From contig CAVYLN010000001.1 in the NCBI GenBank assembly GCA_963769435.1, positions 434,001-498,000 of the forward strand: 64,000 bases of DNA. Reading direction: 5' to 3'. The position numbers and the translations under genes were made by a program. Within the stretch, counting starts at the first letter, position 1. The number at the start of each line of letters is the position of its first letter. The notes beneath the pieces were generated by a model. It had not been told where the DNA came from. It saw nothing but the letters and a program-made list of their open reading frames with translations, and did not search any database. This document shows, one piece after another, positions 1 through 8,870 of the stretch. This DNA comes from JADKAV01 sp963769435 (GTDB taxonomy: Bacteria > Actinomycetota > Actinomycetes > S36-B12 > UBA10799).

Positions 1-294
1 CGCCCCGCCGGCGAGCATGATCCCGTAGTCGGCAAGCATCCAGTCCGAGCGGGTGTTCGACGCGATCGACACCCGCTGCTCGGGCTCCAGGCCCAGGGAC
101 AGCAGTCCGGCCGCGATCTTCTCAGTGTCGTCGTAGGTCTGTTTCCAGGTCAGCGATCGCCAACTGGAATCGTCGGCTGTGGGCGCCCGGAACGCCTCGG
201 CGTTCGGCGTCGCACTGACGCGGTCGAGGATCATGTGCGCAACTGACTCCGCAGTCTCCCCGAGTGTTTCGCGTCCTGTTGTCACGTTGGCCAC
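1..294 (-). CDS. Long-chain acyl-CoA synthetase (FadD type), N-terminal 98 codons only
   Basis: The gene runs off the left edge; only the N-terminus is present. The GTG start at 294 has a strong ribosome binding site (GGAGGG, about 9 bases upstream). The visible protein reads through a LTWKQTYDD stretch, then EPEQRVSIASNTR and DWMLADYGIMLAGG, which is the typical opening of AMP-forming acyl-CoA ligases that activate fatty acids with ATP and CoA. The adenylation motifs lie outside the window, so substrate range cannot be judged. A second in-frame GTG at 285 has no equally good spacing. Family call is good; exact member is inferred. Confidence 0.75.
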   Translation of the reverse strand, partial: MANVTTGRETLGETAESVAHMILDRVSATPNAEAFRAPTADDSSWRSLTWKQTYDDTEKIAAGLLSLGLEPEQRVSIASNTRSDWMLADYGIMLAGGA

Positions 295-479
295 GTTGAT
301 TAACCCTCCGCTTGAGCGCTAGGTGGATAGATACGCGCAACCTATTACGCGAAGGCCCACAGATGCACGTCGTTTAGCGGAATCCGTCTGCGTCCGTTCG
401 GTGCAGCACCGCTCGCCGCACGCATCACGGGCAGTGGGACATACGAATGGGCTGATCGGCCTTCGGCGGCGAGGTCTGC

Positions 480-502
480 CAGGACCGGCCAGTGCGGTCC
501 TG
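480..502 (-). terminator. Hairpin after rpsT, likely terminator
   Basis: Perfect 8-bp stem (AGGACCG paired with CGGTCCT plus one flanking C-G pair) with a 7-base loop, 10 bases downstream of the rpsT stop codon on the minus strand. No T-run follows, as is common for actinobacterial terminators. Confidence 0.55.
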
Positions 503-511
503 TGGATCGGA

Positions 512-781
512 TCAGGCCGACTTGGCGGAGGCGACTGCCTTGTCCAGCGCGCTCTTCTTGTTGGCGGCCTGGTTGCGGTGGATGACGCCCTTGCTCACGG
601 CCTTGTCGAGCTTGCGCCCCGCGTCGCGCGCGAGGCTCTCTGCACGGTCGACATCCCCGGCGGCGATGGCCTCACGCACGCGGCGGGAGGCCGTGCGCAG
701 GGCGCTCTTGACCGCCTTGTTGCGCTCATGCGCCTTGTTGTTGGTCTTGATGCGCTTGATCTGGGACTTGATGTTCGCCAC
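512..781 (-). CDS. rpsT: 30S ribosomal protein S20
   Basis: The 89-residue protein opens MANIKSQIKRIKTNNKAHER and is Lys/Arg/Ala-rich and helical throughout, as S20 is. It binds 16S rRNA in the small subunit. The GTG start at 781 has GAAGGA upstream. It is divergent from lepA with about 160 bp between them, the classic actinobacterial rpsT/lepA arrangement; a hairpin follows its stop. Length is normal for the family. Confidence 0.97.
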   Translation of the reverse strand: MANIKSQIKRIKTNNKAHERNKAVKSALRTASRRVREAIAAGDVDRAESLARDAGRKLDKAVSKGVIHRNQAANKKSALDKAVASAKSA

Positions 782-943
782 GGTGTCTTACTGTCCTTCG
801 TTTGTTCGTCGGAGGGCGGAACGTGCCGTTGCTCCACATTCGACCTGTGAACAAGGCAGCGCAGAACCGCTACGTATCCAAGCATAACGTGGCGCGCCCG
901 ATCCCCACCCCGTGGGTGGGCGGCAGCGTGGAACTATAGGGAC

Positions 944-2788
944 GTGACATCTACCCCGGGCTCTGCCCCGGCCCCGGGCCATACGGATTCCGAGGTCCTG
1001 CGCAACTTCTGCATCATCGCCCATATCGACCACGGGAAGTCCACCTTGGCCGACCGCATGCTGCAGTTGACCGGGGTGGTGGACGATCGGTCGATGCGCG
1101 CGCAGTACCTCGATCGGATGGACATCGAGCGCGAGCGGGGCATCACGATCAAGTCCCAAGCGGTTCGGCTGCCCTTCACCGCGGCCGACGACCGGACCTA
1201 CGTCCTGAACCTGATCGACACCCCCGGTCACGTCGACTTCACCTACGAGGTCTCCCGCAGTCTCGCGGCCTGCGAGGGCGCGGTGCTGCTCGTGGACGCC
1301 GCCCAGGGGATCGAGGCCCAGACGCTGGCGAATCTGTGGTTGGCGCTCGAACACGATCTGGTCGTCATTCCCGTGCTCAACAAGATCGACCTCCCCGCGG
1401 CGCAGCCCGAGAAGTACGCCGCCGAACTCGCACACATCATCGGCTGCTCGCCATCGGACGTGCTCCAGGTCAGCGCGAAGACCGGAGCCGGGGTGGAGGA
1501 ACTGCTCAACGAGGTGGTCGCCCAGATCCCGGCCCCGAAGGGAGATCCGGATGCCCCCGCACGGGCTCTCATCTTCGACTCCGTCTACGACACCTACCGC
1601 GGGGTCGTGACCTACGTCCGCGTCGTGGATGGCGCGCTGCACGCTCGTGAGCGGATCCGGATGATGTCAACGGCAGCGACGCACGAGACGCTCGAAGTGG
1701 GTGTGATATCCCCGGAGCCAATCGCGACGGACTCGATCGGCGCCGGGGAGGTGGGCTACCTGATCACCGGGGTGAAGGATGTCCGCCAGTCGCGGGTCGG
1801 GGACACGGTCACGAGCATGTCGCGAGCTGCGACCGAACCCCTGCTGGGGTACGAGGACCCCCGGCCGATGGTGTTCTCAGGCTTGTACCCCATCGACGGT
1901 TCCGACTATCCGGTACTGCGCGATGCGCTGGACAAACTGAAACTCAACGACGCTGCGCTCGTCTACGAGCCCGAGACCAGCGCCGCGCTCGGGTTCGGGT
2001 TCCGGTGCGGATTCCTGGGCCTGCTCCATCTCGAGATCGTGCGCGAACGACTCGAGCGCGAATTCGACCTCGATCTCATCTCCACCGCGCCCAACGTCGT
2101 CTACCGCGTGGTGATGGAGGACGGCACGGAGGTGATCGTGACCAACCCGAGCGAGTTCCCGGGGGGCAAGGTCGCGGAGGTCCACGAACCGATCGTGAGA
2201 TCCACCATCCTGACCCCCAGCGAGTACGTGGGCACGGTCATGGAACTGTGCCAGAGCCGGCGCGGGATCCTGCTCGGCATGGACTACCTGTCCGAGGAGC
2301 GGGTCGAGATGCGCTACACCCTGCCCCTGGCGGAGATCGTCTACGACTTCTTCGACCAGTTGAAGTCGCGGACACGCGGTTATGCCTCGCTGGACTACGA
2401 ACCCGACGGCGAGCAGGCAGCCAGCCTCGTGAAGGTGGACATCCTTCTGCAGGGGGAGACGGTCGACGCCTTCAGCGCGATCGTGCACAAGGACAAGGCC
2501 TATGCCTACGGGGTCATGATGACCGGCAAACTGCGCTCGCTGATCCCCCGGCAGCAGTTCGAAGTGCCGATCCAGGCCGCCATCGGATCACGCGTCATTG
2601 CGCGGGAGACGATCCGGGCGATCCGCAAGGACGTCCTTGCCAAGTGCTACGGCGGCGACATCACGCGAAAGCGCAAACTCCTGGAGAAGCAGAAGGAGGG
2701 CAAGAAGCGCATGAAGATGGTTGGACGGGTGGAGGTTCCGCAGGAAGCGTTCATCGCGGCCCTTTCCACCTCCGAGGAGCCCGGATGA
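944..2788 (+). CDS. lepA: Elongation factor 4 (LepA, back-translocating GTPase)
   Basis: Ribosome-bound GTPase of 614 residues. The G1 motif AHIDHGKS is at residues 26-33, switch region ERERGITIK at 62-70, DTPGH at 92-96 and NKID at 146-149, followed by the EF4-type C-terminal domain ending in KRKLLEKQKEGKKRMK. GTG start at 944; there is no clear Shine-Dalgarno sequence, and AACTAT six bases before the GTG could be a -10 box of a leaderless transcript. The stop overlaps the holA start (ATGA), so the two are co-translated. The N-terminal 18 residues before the conserved part are a normal actinobacterial extension. Confidence 0.98.
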   Translation: MTSTPGSAPAPGHTDSEVLRNFCIIAHIDHGKSTLADRMLQLTGVVDDRSMRAQYLDRMDIERERGITIKSQAVRLPFTAADDRTYVLNLIDTPGHVDFTYEVSRSLAACEGAVLLVDAAQGIEAQTLANLWLALEHDLVVIPVLNKIDLPAAQPEKYAAELAHIIGCSPSDVLQVSAKTGAGVEELLNEVVAQIPAPKGDPDAPARALIFDSVYDTYRGVVTYVRVVDGALHARERIRMMSTAATHETLEVGVISPEPIATDSIGAGEVGYLITGVKDVRQSRVGDTVTSMSRAATEPLLGYEDPRPMVFSGLYPIDGSDYPVLRDALDKLKLNDAALVYEPETSAALGFGFRCGFLGLLHLEIVRERLEREFDLDLISTAPNVVYRVVMEDGTEVIVTNPSEFPGGKVAEVHEPIVRSTILTPSEYVGTVMELCQSRRGILLGMDYLSEERVEMRYTLPLAEIVYDFFDQLKSRTRGYASLDYEPDGEQAASLVKVDILLQGETVDAFSAIVHKDKAYAYGVMMTGKLRSLIPRQQFEVPIQAAIGSRVIARETIRAIRKDVLAKCYGGDITRKRKLLEKQKEGKKRMKMVGRVEVPQEAFIAALSTSEEPG

Positions 2789-3747
2789 GTCTGGTGCTGG
2801 TGACCGGCTCAGATCCGTTCCTGTCCGCGCGCGCGATCAGCGACACGGTCCGGGAGTGGCGCGCTGCCGACCCGGACCTGGTCGTGGAGGAGATCAACGG
2901 AACCGGAGCCGACGTGCGGATGCGGTTGGCGGAAGCCGGGGGTGAGGACCTCTTCGGCACCCGCAGCATCCTCGTGGTCTCCGATGTTGACGGGATGGGC
3001 GACGCGATCGAAGCGCTGATCGAGACCGCCGAGCACAGTCCGGTGATCGCTCACCACCGGGCCGGCCGGTCGGGTCAGGCGGGGCTGAAGCAACTCAAGA
3101 AGTCCGCTGACACCACCATCGAGTGCCAGCCGTTGAAGAAGGGCCGGGCGCTGACCGACTTCGCGGCCGGCGAGTTCCGACGCTACAAACGCCGGATCAC
3201 CTCAGATGCTCTGGCCCTGCTGATCGAAGCTGTCGGAACCGACCTGGCCGACCTGAGTTCGGCCGCCCACCAACTGTCCTCCGACAGCGACCAGGACCCG
3301 ATCGACGCGGAGGTGGTGGGCCGCTACTTCCGCGGGGTCGCCGAACTCTCGGGGTACCAGGTGGCCGACGCCGTCATGCTCGGGCACCCGACGGAGGTGC
3401 TACAGCGCCTCAGGCAGGCGCAGATAGCCGCAGATGGCGCACGCACAGGACCTGCGATTGTCGCCGCGGTGGCAGGTTCAGTGCGCCAACTCATCGCTCT
3501 TTCCGCATGTCCCCCCGGAATGTCGGATGCCGAAGTCGCGCGGCAGGTCGGGGCGCCGCCATGGAAGTTGCGCATCCTCCGGTCGCAGTCGCGACGGTGG
3601 CGGCCCGCGCAACTGGCGCAGGCGGTGACCTTGTTGGCCGATCTGGACGCCAGGGTCAAGGGCGGACTCCGCGAGGGTGAGCAACTCGACGCCGCACAGA
3701 AACTCCATGCATTGGAGCGCGACCTCATCTCCCTGGCAGTCGACTGA
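2785..3747 (+). CDS. holA: DNA polymerase III delta subunit
   Basis: The ATG overlaps the lepA stop by four bases, which fixes the start and gives 320 residues. The opening VLVTGSDPFLSARAI is the HolA N-terminus, followed by the degenerate AAA+ fold (ILVVSDVDG near residue 70) and the helical C-terminal collar domain. The protein opens the sliding clamp as part of the clamp loader. An open frame extends upstream inside lepA but is only a reading-frame shadow. The gene ends 7 bp from the convergent comEC stop, with no room for a separate terminator. Confidence 0.93.
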   Translation: MSLVLVTGSDPFLSARAISDTVREWRAADPDLVVEEINGTGADVRMRLAEAGGEDLFGTRSILVVSDVDGMGDAIEALIETAEHSPVIAHHRAGRSGQAGLKQLKKSADTTIECQPLKKGRALTDFAAGEFRRYKRRITSDALALLIEAVGTDLADLSSAAHQLSSDSDQDPIDAEVVGRYFRGVAELSGYQVADAVMLGHPTEVLQRLRQAQIAADGARTGPAIVAAVAGSVRQLIALSACPPGMSDAEVARQVGAPPWKLRILRSQSRRWRPAQLAQAVTLLADLDARVKGGLREGEQLDAAQKLHALERDLISLAVD

Positions 3748-3754
3748 CACCCGG

Positions 3755-5854
3755 TCATCGCGTCGCCTCCCGCAGTCCGCGCACGACCACGGTGCGGCTG
3801 TCGGTGACGGCGATGTCGCCGGTCAGTGATGTCGCGTAGACCGCGGCGCCGATCTGCTGCCAGGCAGCGACGGCGGACGGCGCGGGGTGGCCGAAGGTGT
3901 TGTCCTCACCCACCGAGATCAGGGCGATCCGGGGTCTCACGGCGCCAGGCAATTCCGGGAGGAACTGCGCGGAGCCGTGATGCGGCACCTTGACGACATC
4001 TGCTGAGACGTCCGCGCTGCGCAGGATCGCCATCTGCGCCTCGGGTTCGATGTCACCGAAGAACGCGACCTTTCCCTGCGGAGATTCCCATAGGAAACTC
4101 ACCGACGCGTTGTTGGGCACAGACCCTGCGGAGATGATGCGTCCCGGCCACACGACCCGGACCGTCGCCGCACCCACCCGGTAGGTCTGGCCGGGTCCGG
4201 GCGTCCCGACGGTGAGCCCGGCCAACTCTTCGGAGGCCTCGGCGGACTGTTCCTCGGGGTCGGTGCAGGGACTCACCCAGACAGCGCCGATCGAACGCCC
4301 GGCGCGCACCCCCGCGAGCCCGTCCACATGGTCGGCATGGAAGTGCGTGAGCACGAGCAGGTCTATCCGTTGAACTCCCAGCCGATCCAGGCACGCGTCC
4401 ACTCGACGTGGATCGGGACCGGTGTCCACAACCACGTGGTGGCCCGCGGACCGCACAACCAGGGCGTCGCCCTGGCCGACGTCGCAGGCCACGAGCCACC
4501 AATCGGCAGGCGGCCACCGATCGGCTGCCCGCGACGCGAGCCACACGGATCCGATCAGAATCACTGTGATGGACACGATCCGGGCGCGGCCGACGGTGAG
4601 AATGACCAGGGCGATCAGCGCGGCGAGCGCCACACCACCCCATCCCGGAACCCAGGACATGTTGGCGAGCACGGTCCACGAGGCGATCTCGAGCACCAGC
4701 GAACACAACCCTCGCCCTAGCGCTGCCACACCTGCACCCACCCCGGCCAACCAATGGAGTCCGGCGGATGCCAGCCCCATCAGTGGGATCACGACCGCCA
4801 CCGGCGCCACGAGCACGTTGGCCAGTACCGTGCGTGGTCCCGCAGTCCCCCCGATCGCCAACAGGATCGGGAACGTGGCCACCTGTGCCGCTACAGTCGC
4901 GGCCAGTACCCCGCGTTCGACCAGGGCGATCAGCCCGGCTGTGGCCGCGATGGACAACATGAAACCCACCGAGTACGCGAGCCAAGGGTCGACGATGAGT
5001 AGCAGGACGGTGCTCATCTGCAGTACATGAGCGGCGGCACGGCGCCCTCCGACCAGAGCGGCGACCATGGCGAGCCCCGCCATTCCGGCCGCCCGAAGAA
5101 CGCTCGGCTGCATGCCGACGGTCACGACGAACCCGACGAGCACCGCGCCCGCCACGAGCACACGCGGGTACCGAGGGACGTGTAGCCAGCCACTGAGCCA
5201 ATGCACAACGAACAGCAGTACGGCGCAGTTCGCCCCCGAGACGGCCGTGAGGTGACTCAGACCTGCATCGCGCATGTCCTGCTGCGCGGGATCCGAGAGA
5301 CCCTCATCCATCCCCAGCGACATTCCCGACAGCAGCCAGCCTGCATCCGAGTTGCCCGCCACCGCGCGCATTGCGGCTCGGGCGATCGACGGCGGACCTC
5401 TAGCCGGCTCTACAGACGGCGTCTGCTGCACCCACAGCTGGGCCGAGTCACCTCGGCGGCGTGGCGGGGCCACCTTCATCTCCCCGGCGATTCGGTCCCC
5501 CATCGCCGCTTGGAGCTGTGACCGCCCACTGACGGTGACTGTCGCAGGGCGAGCCCCCGCCACCACCCTGCCCCGGGCGGACCACCAAGAACCGGTGGCA
5601 CTGTCGTGGCCGCGAGGCGCCGATTCCAACTCGATGACGAGGTGGTGGCTTTCCCCCGCGGCCAGATCGTCGTGGGGGAGCGTGGACGCATGCGAAAGGC
5701 CCATTACGGTTCCCGCGACCAGCGCGACAGAGGCGGTCGCCAGCCACCAGCGCCGACCAAGCGCGGCGCCGAGGGCCAGCAGCCCCGCGATCCACCAGAA
5801 GCCATCGACTCCGAGGCAGATCCCGGCCCACAGCCCAGCAACAACCCCGGTCAG
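3755..5854 (-). CDS. comEC: ComEC/Rec2 DNA-uptake channel with metallo-beta-lactamase domain
   Basis: Polytopic membrane protein moving single-stranded DNA across the inner membrane. Order of parts: hydrophobic N-terminus, OB-like stretch, multi-helix competence domain (AVSGANCAVLLF, SVGFMLSIAATAGL), then a C-terminal metallo-beta-lactamase domain with HFHADHVDG near residue 503 and VKVPHHGSA. The first ATG in frame is at 5704, but the 50 codons before it are clearly coding: Trp- and Leu-rich helices typical of the ComEC N-terminus. No ATG, GTG or TTG exists upstream in this frame for at least the next 60 codons. A CTG at 5854 overlaps the comEA stop (CTGA), mimicking the ATGA coupling used elsewhere here, so I propose CTG as the start, giving 699 residues. 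Confidence 0.88.
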   Translation of the reverse strand: MTGVVAGLWAGICLGVDGFWWIAGLLALGAALGRRWWLATASVALVAGTVMGLSHASTLPHDDLAAGESHHLVIELESAPRGHDSATGSWWSARGRVVAGARPATVTVSGRSQLQAAMGDRIAGEMKVAPPRRRGDSAQLWVQQTPSVEPARGPPSIARAAMRAVAGNSDAGWLLSGMSLGMDEGLSDPAQQDMRDAGLSHLTAVSGANCAVLLFVVHWLSGWLHVPRYPRVLVAGAVLVGFVVTVGMQPSVLRAAGMAGLAMVAALVGGRRAAAHVLQMSTVLLLIVDPWLAYSVGFMLSIAATAGLIALVERGVLAATVAAQVATFPILLAIGGTAGPRTVLANVLVAPVAVVIPLMGLASAGLHWLAGVGAGVAALGRGLCSLVLEIASWTVLANMSWVPGWGGVALAALIALVILTVGRARIVSITVILIGSVWLASRAADRWPPADWWLVACDVGQGDALVVRSAGHHVVVDTGPDPRRVDACLDRLGVQRIDLLVLTHFHADHVDGLAGVRAGRSIGAVWVSPCTDPEEQSAEASEELAGLTVGTPGPGQTYRVGAATVRVVWPGRIISAGSVPNNASVSFLWESPQGKVAFFGDIEPEAQMAILRSADVSADVVKVPHHGSAQFLPELPGAVRPRIALISVGEDNTFGHPAPSAVAAWQQIGAAVYATSLTGDIAVTDSRTVVVRGLREATR

Positions 5855-6474
5855 CCACCAGCGCCGACGGTCACCATCGGCTGCATCTGTGCGAATGTCG
5901 CCTCCCCGATCCCCGAGACCTCTGTCAGTTGCTCCACCGTCTGGAATCCCCCGGTCTGCTCGCGGTACGTGATGATGCGTTGGGCCAGCACCGGGCCCAC
6001 ACCTGGAATCTGCTGGAGAGCATCGAGCGATGCGGTGTTCAGGTTGATCAGCCCTTGCGGCGCGCCCGGCGCGACCGTCGGGTTGGCCGCGGCGGGGCTG
6101 AGGCCGATTCGGATCTGTTCGCCGTCGACCAGCACTCGAGCGAGATTCTGATCGCTGGTGTCGGTGCCGGACTTAGGGCCACCAACGGCTTCCAGCGCGT
6201 CCTGCACCCGTGCGCCCTTCGGCAGGGTCACGACCGCTGGACGTCGGACCTTGCCGACGACCTCCACGACGACTTCCCCGCGAGTGGGCGACGGCGATGG
6301 CGCCGCACCCGCCATGGAGACGGGTGCGCCCGAGGTCAACGGCGTGCTCGCGATCGGCGGTAACGGCTGCGCGGTCTGGCCCCGACCCGTGAGGAACATG
6401 GTCACGACGACGGCGCCCACCAGCACAGCGGCCAATAGCGCGAGTGTCCTGCGGTCGAGTTCCAGGTTGTTCAC
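5851..6474 (-). CDS. comEA: ComEA-like DNA receptor, helix-hairpin-helix protein
   Basis: A 207-residue protein with a short cytoplasmic start, one membrane helix (about residues 11-30: LALLAAVLVGAVVVTMFLTG), a Pro/Ser-rich linker, an SLBB-like domain (VVVEVVGKVRRPAVVTLP, near residue 70) and a C-terminal helix-hairpin-helix pair (INLNTASLDALQQIPGVGP and LTEVSGIGEATF). It binds double-stranded DNA outside the membrane and passes it to ComEC, encoded directly downstream with overlapping codons. GTG start; no strong Shine-Dalgarno sequence. Whether the strain is naturally competent cannot be told: pilus genes are not in the window. Confidence 0.9.
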   Translation of the reverse strand: MNNLELDRRTLALLAAVLVGAVVVTMFLTGRGQTAQPLPPIASTPLTSGAPVSMAGAAPSPSPTRGEVVVEVVGKVRRPAVVTLPKGARVQDALEAVGGPKSGTDTSDQNLARVLVDGEQIRIGLSPAAANPTVAPGAPQGLINLNTASLDALQQIPGVGPVLAQRIITYREQTGGFQTVEQLTEVSGIGEATFAQMQPMVTVGAGG

Positions 6475-6685
6475 GCACCAAGAGTGCGGGGACCTGACGA
6501 CGAAACGGAACCGTCAACCGGACTTCTGTGGACGCGCGTTCACAGAGGGTCGCGGGTTGTGGAGGAGGATTCAGGTCAGGTGCACGAACTCGGCCAAGGA
6601 TCGTGGCCCCACCGGATTTCTTTCACCCACCTGGCCGTTGCCGATTGCTCCGGTGAGACGCAATGCCAGTCAGGGGTCTGCCTGT

Positions 6686-6708
6686 GGCCTGTGCGACGGC
6701 GACAGGCC
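6686..6708 (-). terminator. Hairpin downstream of the SDR gene
   Basis: Perfect 7-bp inverted repeat (GGCCTGT and ACAGGCC) with a 9-base loop, 10 bases past the stop of the minus-strand dehydrogenase gene. No T-run. The remaining 6475-6685 stretch shows no gene. Confidence 0.5.
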
Positions 6709-6718
6709 TCTCGACCGG

Positions 6719-7540
6719 TCAAAGACCGAACTGGGCGCGCATCCCCGCGACGAACTGTTCGTCCTGCTCGGACGAGTAGCGGTTGGCCAGCAGCGCGGTC
6801 GCCCCATCGCCGGAGATGTAGCGCAGGCGTGTCGTGCCGTCAGTCGCGGCGGTGTAGATAACCTCGGCGACGTCGTCGGGTTGCTGGTCCTCGCTGGAGG
6901 CTCCCGCCTCCAGCGCGGCGGACGCCATGTCGATGAGGGGCTGATAGTCAGCGAGTTCCGGATCAGTGGTGAAAACGAACGACCGACCGCTGAAGTCCGT
7001 GTTCACGCCCCCGGGTTCGACGATTTTCACGCGAATGCCCAACAGTGCGAGTTCGTAGTGCAGAGCCTCCGACAGGCCCTCGACTGCCCACTTCGATCCG
7101 TGGTAGGGCGTTCCGAGTGGGTAGGTGATCCGCCCGCCGATCGAGGAGACGTTCACGATCACCCCGCTGCGCTGCGCCCGCATGACCGGCAGGACGGCTT
7201 GGATGGTCTCGACCAGTCCGAAGACGTTGACGTCGAACTGGCGACGAATCACCGACATCGGAGTGGCCTCCAGCGGCCCGTAGGCGCCGTATCCGGCATT
7301 GTTCAGCAACACGTCTATCCCGCCGAAGCGTTCCAGTCCGGCTGCCACGGCCGCCTCGATGCTGGGACTGTCGAGCAGGTCGAGTGGGGTGACCAGCACG
7401 TTGTCGTGGCCAGCCAGTTCGGCTCCGTCATCCGGATCGCGCATGGTGGCGATGACATTCCACCCGCGATCAGCGAACAGGGACGCTGACGCCTTGCCGA
7501 TACCGGAACTTGCGCCAGTGATCAGAACCGTCTGGGACAT
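6719..7540 (-). CDS. Short-chain dehydrogenase/reductase (classical SDR)
   Basis: NAD(P)-dependent oxidoreductase of 273 residues. It has the TGASSGIG cofactor motif at residues 8-15, NNAG near residue 85, and the catalytic Ser-Tyr-Lys arrangement (SSIGG followed by YHGSK). I chose the ATG at 7540 rather than the longer frame because GAGG lies just upstream and the Rossmann strand begins at once. Substrate unknown. It lies downstream of and in the same direction as an AraC-type regulator, which may control it; both interrupt the otherwise conserved comEA-to-leuS order. Confidence 0.88.
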   Translation of the reverse strand: MSQTVLITGASSGIGKASASLFADRGWNVIATMRDPDDGAELAGHDNVLVTPLDLLDSPSIEAAVAAGLERFGGIDVLLNNAGYGAYGPLEATPMSVIRRQFDVNVFGLVETIQAVLPVMRAQRSGVIVNVSSIGGRITYPLGTPYHGSKWAVEGLSEALHYELALLGIRVKIVEPGGVNTDFSGRSFVFTTDPELADYQPLIDMASAALEAGASSEDQQPDDVAEVIYTAATDGTTRLRYISGDGATALLANRYSSEQDEQFVAGMRAQFGL

Positions 7541-7669
7541 GCCATACCTCGGTCTCCGTGTGTCTGGTGGTCGGAGGCACAAATCTACGCCGGGATCTCG
7601 GATAGATCAGTGACAGGAGGCGCCAAAGAACCGACGGATCGCGCCATAGTTCGATGTGGGCGGCAGAGC

Positions 7670-8662
7670 TCAGCCGGCGCCGTCCCGAAACAGTTGCGGT
7701 GTCTGCCCAGTCCAGGTCTGAACAGCCCGGTAGAACGAGCGCGGATCGGCGTAGCCGACAAGGAAAGAGATCTCCCCCACCGACAGCTCGGATTCAGCGA
7801 GGTAGTGGCGGGCAAGCGATTCTCGGGTGGAATCCAGAATCTCTTGGAAGGTGGTGCTCTCGGCTCGGAGCCTGCGCTGCAGCGTCCGGGCACTCATGGT
7901 CAGGTGGTGAGCGACCGCGTGGATGGATCCGTCCCCGGCCGGTATCAGTTCGAGCAGCGATGCCCGAACCCTCGCGGCAACCGTCGACCCGGCCTCCAGC
8001 TCGGAGAGCCGGCGACGCAACTCTGGCTCGAAGAAGTCCCACATACGATCGTTGGCGGTCAAGAAGGGCCGCTGCGCGTCCTCGCCCGAGAACGCGACTG
8101 AGTACCCGGGTCCCTCCTGGACGGCCACCCCTAGGTACTCCCGATATGGTGCCGGGTCCCAGGGCAGCTGGGGTGAGGTCACCCGGACCGGACGAACAAC
8201 CGCACGGGTGGTCAGACGGATGAGCGCGACCCAGAAGACCAATTCGGTCAGAGCCAACGACTGGGGAGGAACTACATCGGGAGGCCACTGGCACTCGAGC
8301 AGAGTCTCCGTCTCCGACTCGCTCACCGCCAGCGTCATTGGACCGATCAGCTTCTTGTGACGCGCCACTCGACGAGCGGCGACATTCAGGTTGGGGCTGC
8401 ATGTGGCTGCGAACAGCGGAACGTCGAACGTCTCCATCGAGATGGCCCTGCCGACAGACAGCGGTAGACGAGGATCGCCGCTCTCCGCCTCCATGCCCTC
8501 CCAAAGCGCGAAGAACTGTTCGACCGTGATGCTCCGCTGATCACCATTGAGCAGGTCGCGCGGCAGTCCGGCCCGCCGAAGGACATCAGCGGCATTGATA
8601 CCGGCGTTGGCCAACAGCCGGCCCCATCCGGGATTGACGACGTACTCCTTGTGATCGTGCAC
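7670..8662 (-). CDS. AraC-family transcriptional regulator (arabinose-binding-like sensor type)
   Basis: A 330-residue regulator. The N-terminal two thirds match the sensor domain of the OruR/ArgR-like AraC subgroup (GWGRLLANAGI, then RRAGLPRDLL, SITVEQFFALWEGM). The C-terminal HTH pair comes next: VAHHLTMSARTLQRRLRAE is the first recognition helix and ISFLVGYADPRSFYRAVQTW the second. GTG start at 8662, with AGGGAG 7 bases upstream. The adjacent SDR gene is the most likely target. The 208 bp upstream (8663-8870) contain no recognisable gene and probably hold its promoter. Confidence 0.88.
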   Translation of the reverse strand: MHDHKEYVVNPGWGRLLANAGINAADVLRRAGLPRDLLNGDQRSITVEQFFALWEGMEAESGDPRLPLSVGRAISMETFDVPLFAATCSPNLNVAARRVARHKKLIGPMTLAVSESETETLLECQWPPDVVPPQSLALTELVFWVALIRLTTRAVVRPVRVTSPQLPWDPAPYREYLGVAVQEGPGYSVAFSGEDAQRPFLTANDRMWDFFEPELRRRLSELEAGSTVAARVRASLLELIPAGDGSIHAVAHHLTMSARTLQRRLRAESTTFQEILDSTRESLARHYLAESELSVGEISFLVGYADPRSFYRAVQTWTGQTPQLFRDGAG

Positions 8663-8870
8663 CCGTCGACTCCCTATCGCTCAGACCTCGGATCGTACCG
8701 GCCACCGGCCCCGCACATCAGCGACGAACAGCGCCAACCCACCGGCGCCCGGGCGTCCACGGCAGCGCGCTGGAAGAAACGGCCGTCACACACGAGGCTC
8801 GCCAGTGGGCCGGGATGCCATCAGATCACTCCCACCCGCGCCACACCGCCTGAAAGTCGGCCGGACCGAA

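Noticed and set aside
2005..3747. A 580-codon frame that would extend holA far into lepA
   Set aside because: Only the part after 2785 resembles HolA; the ATGA overlap with the lepA stop marks the true start.
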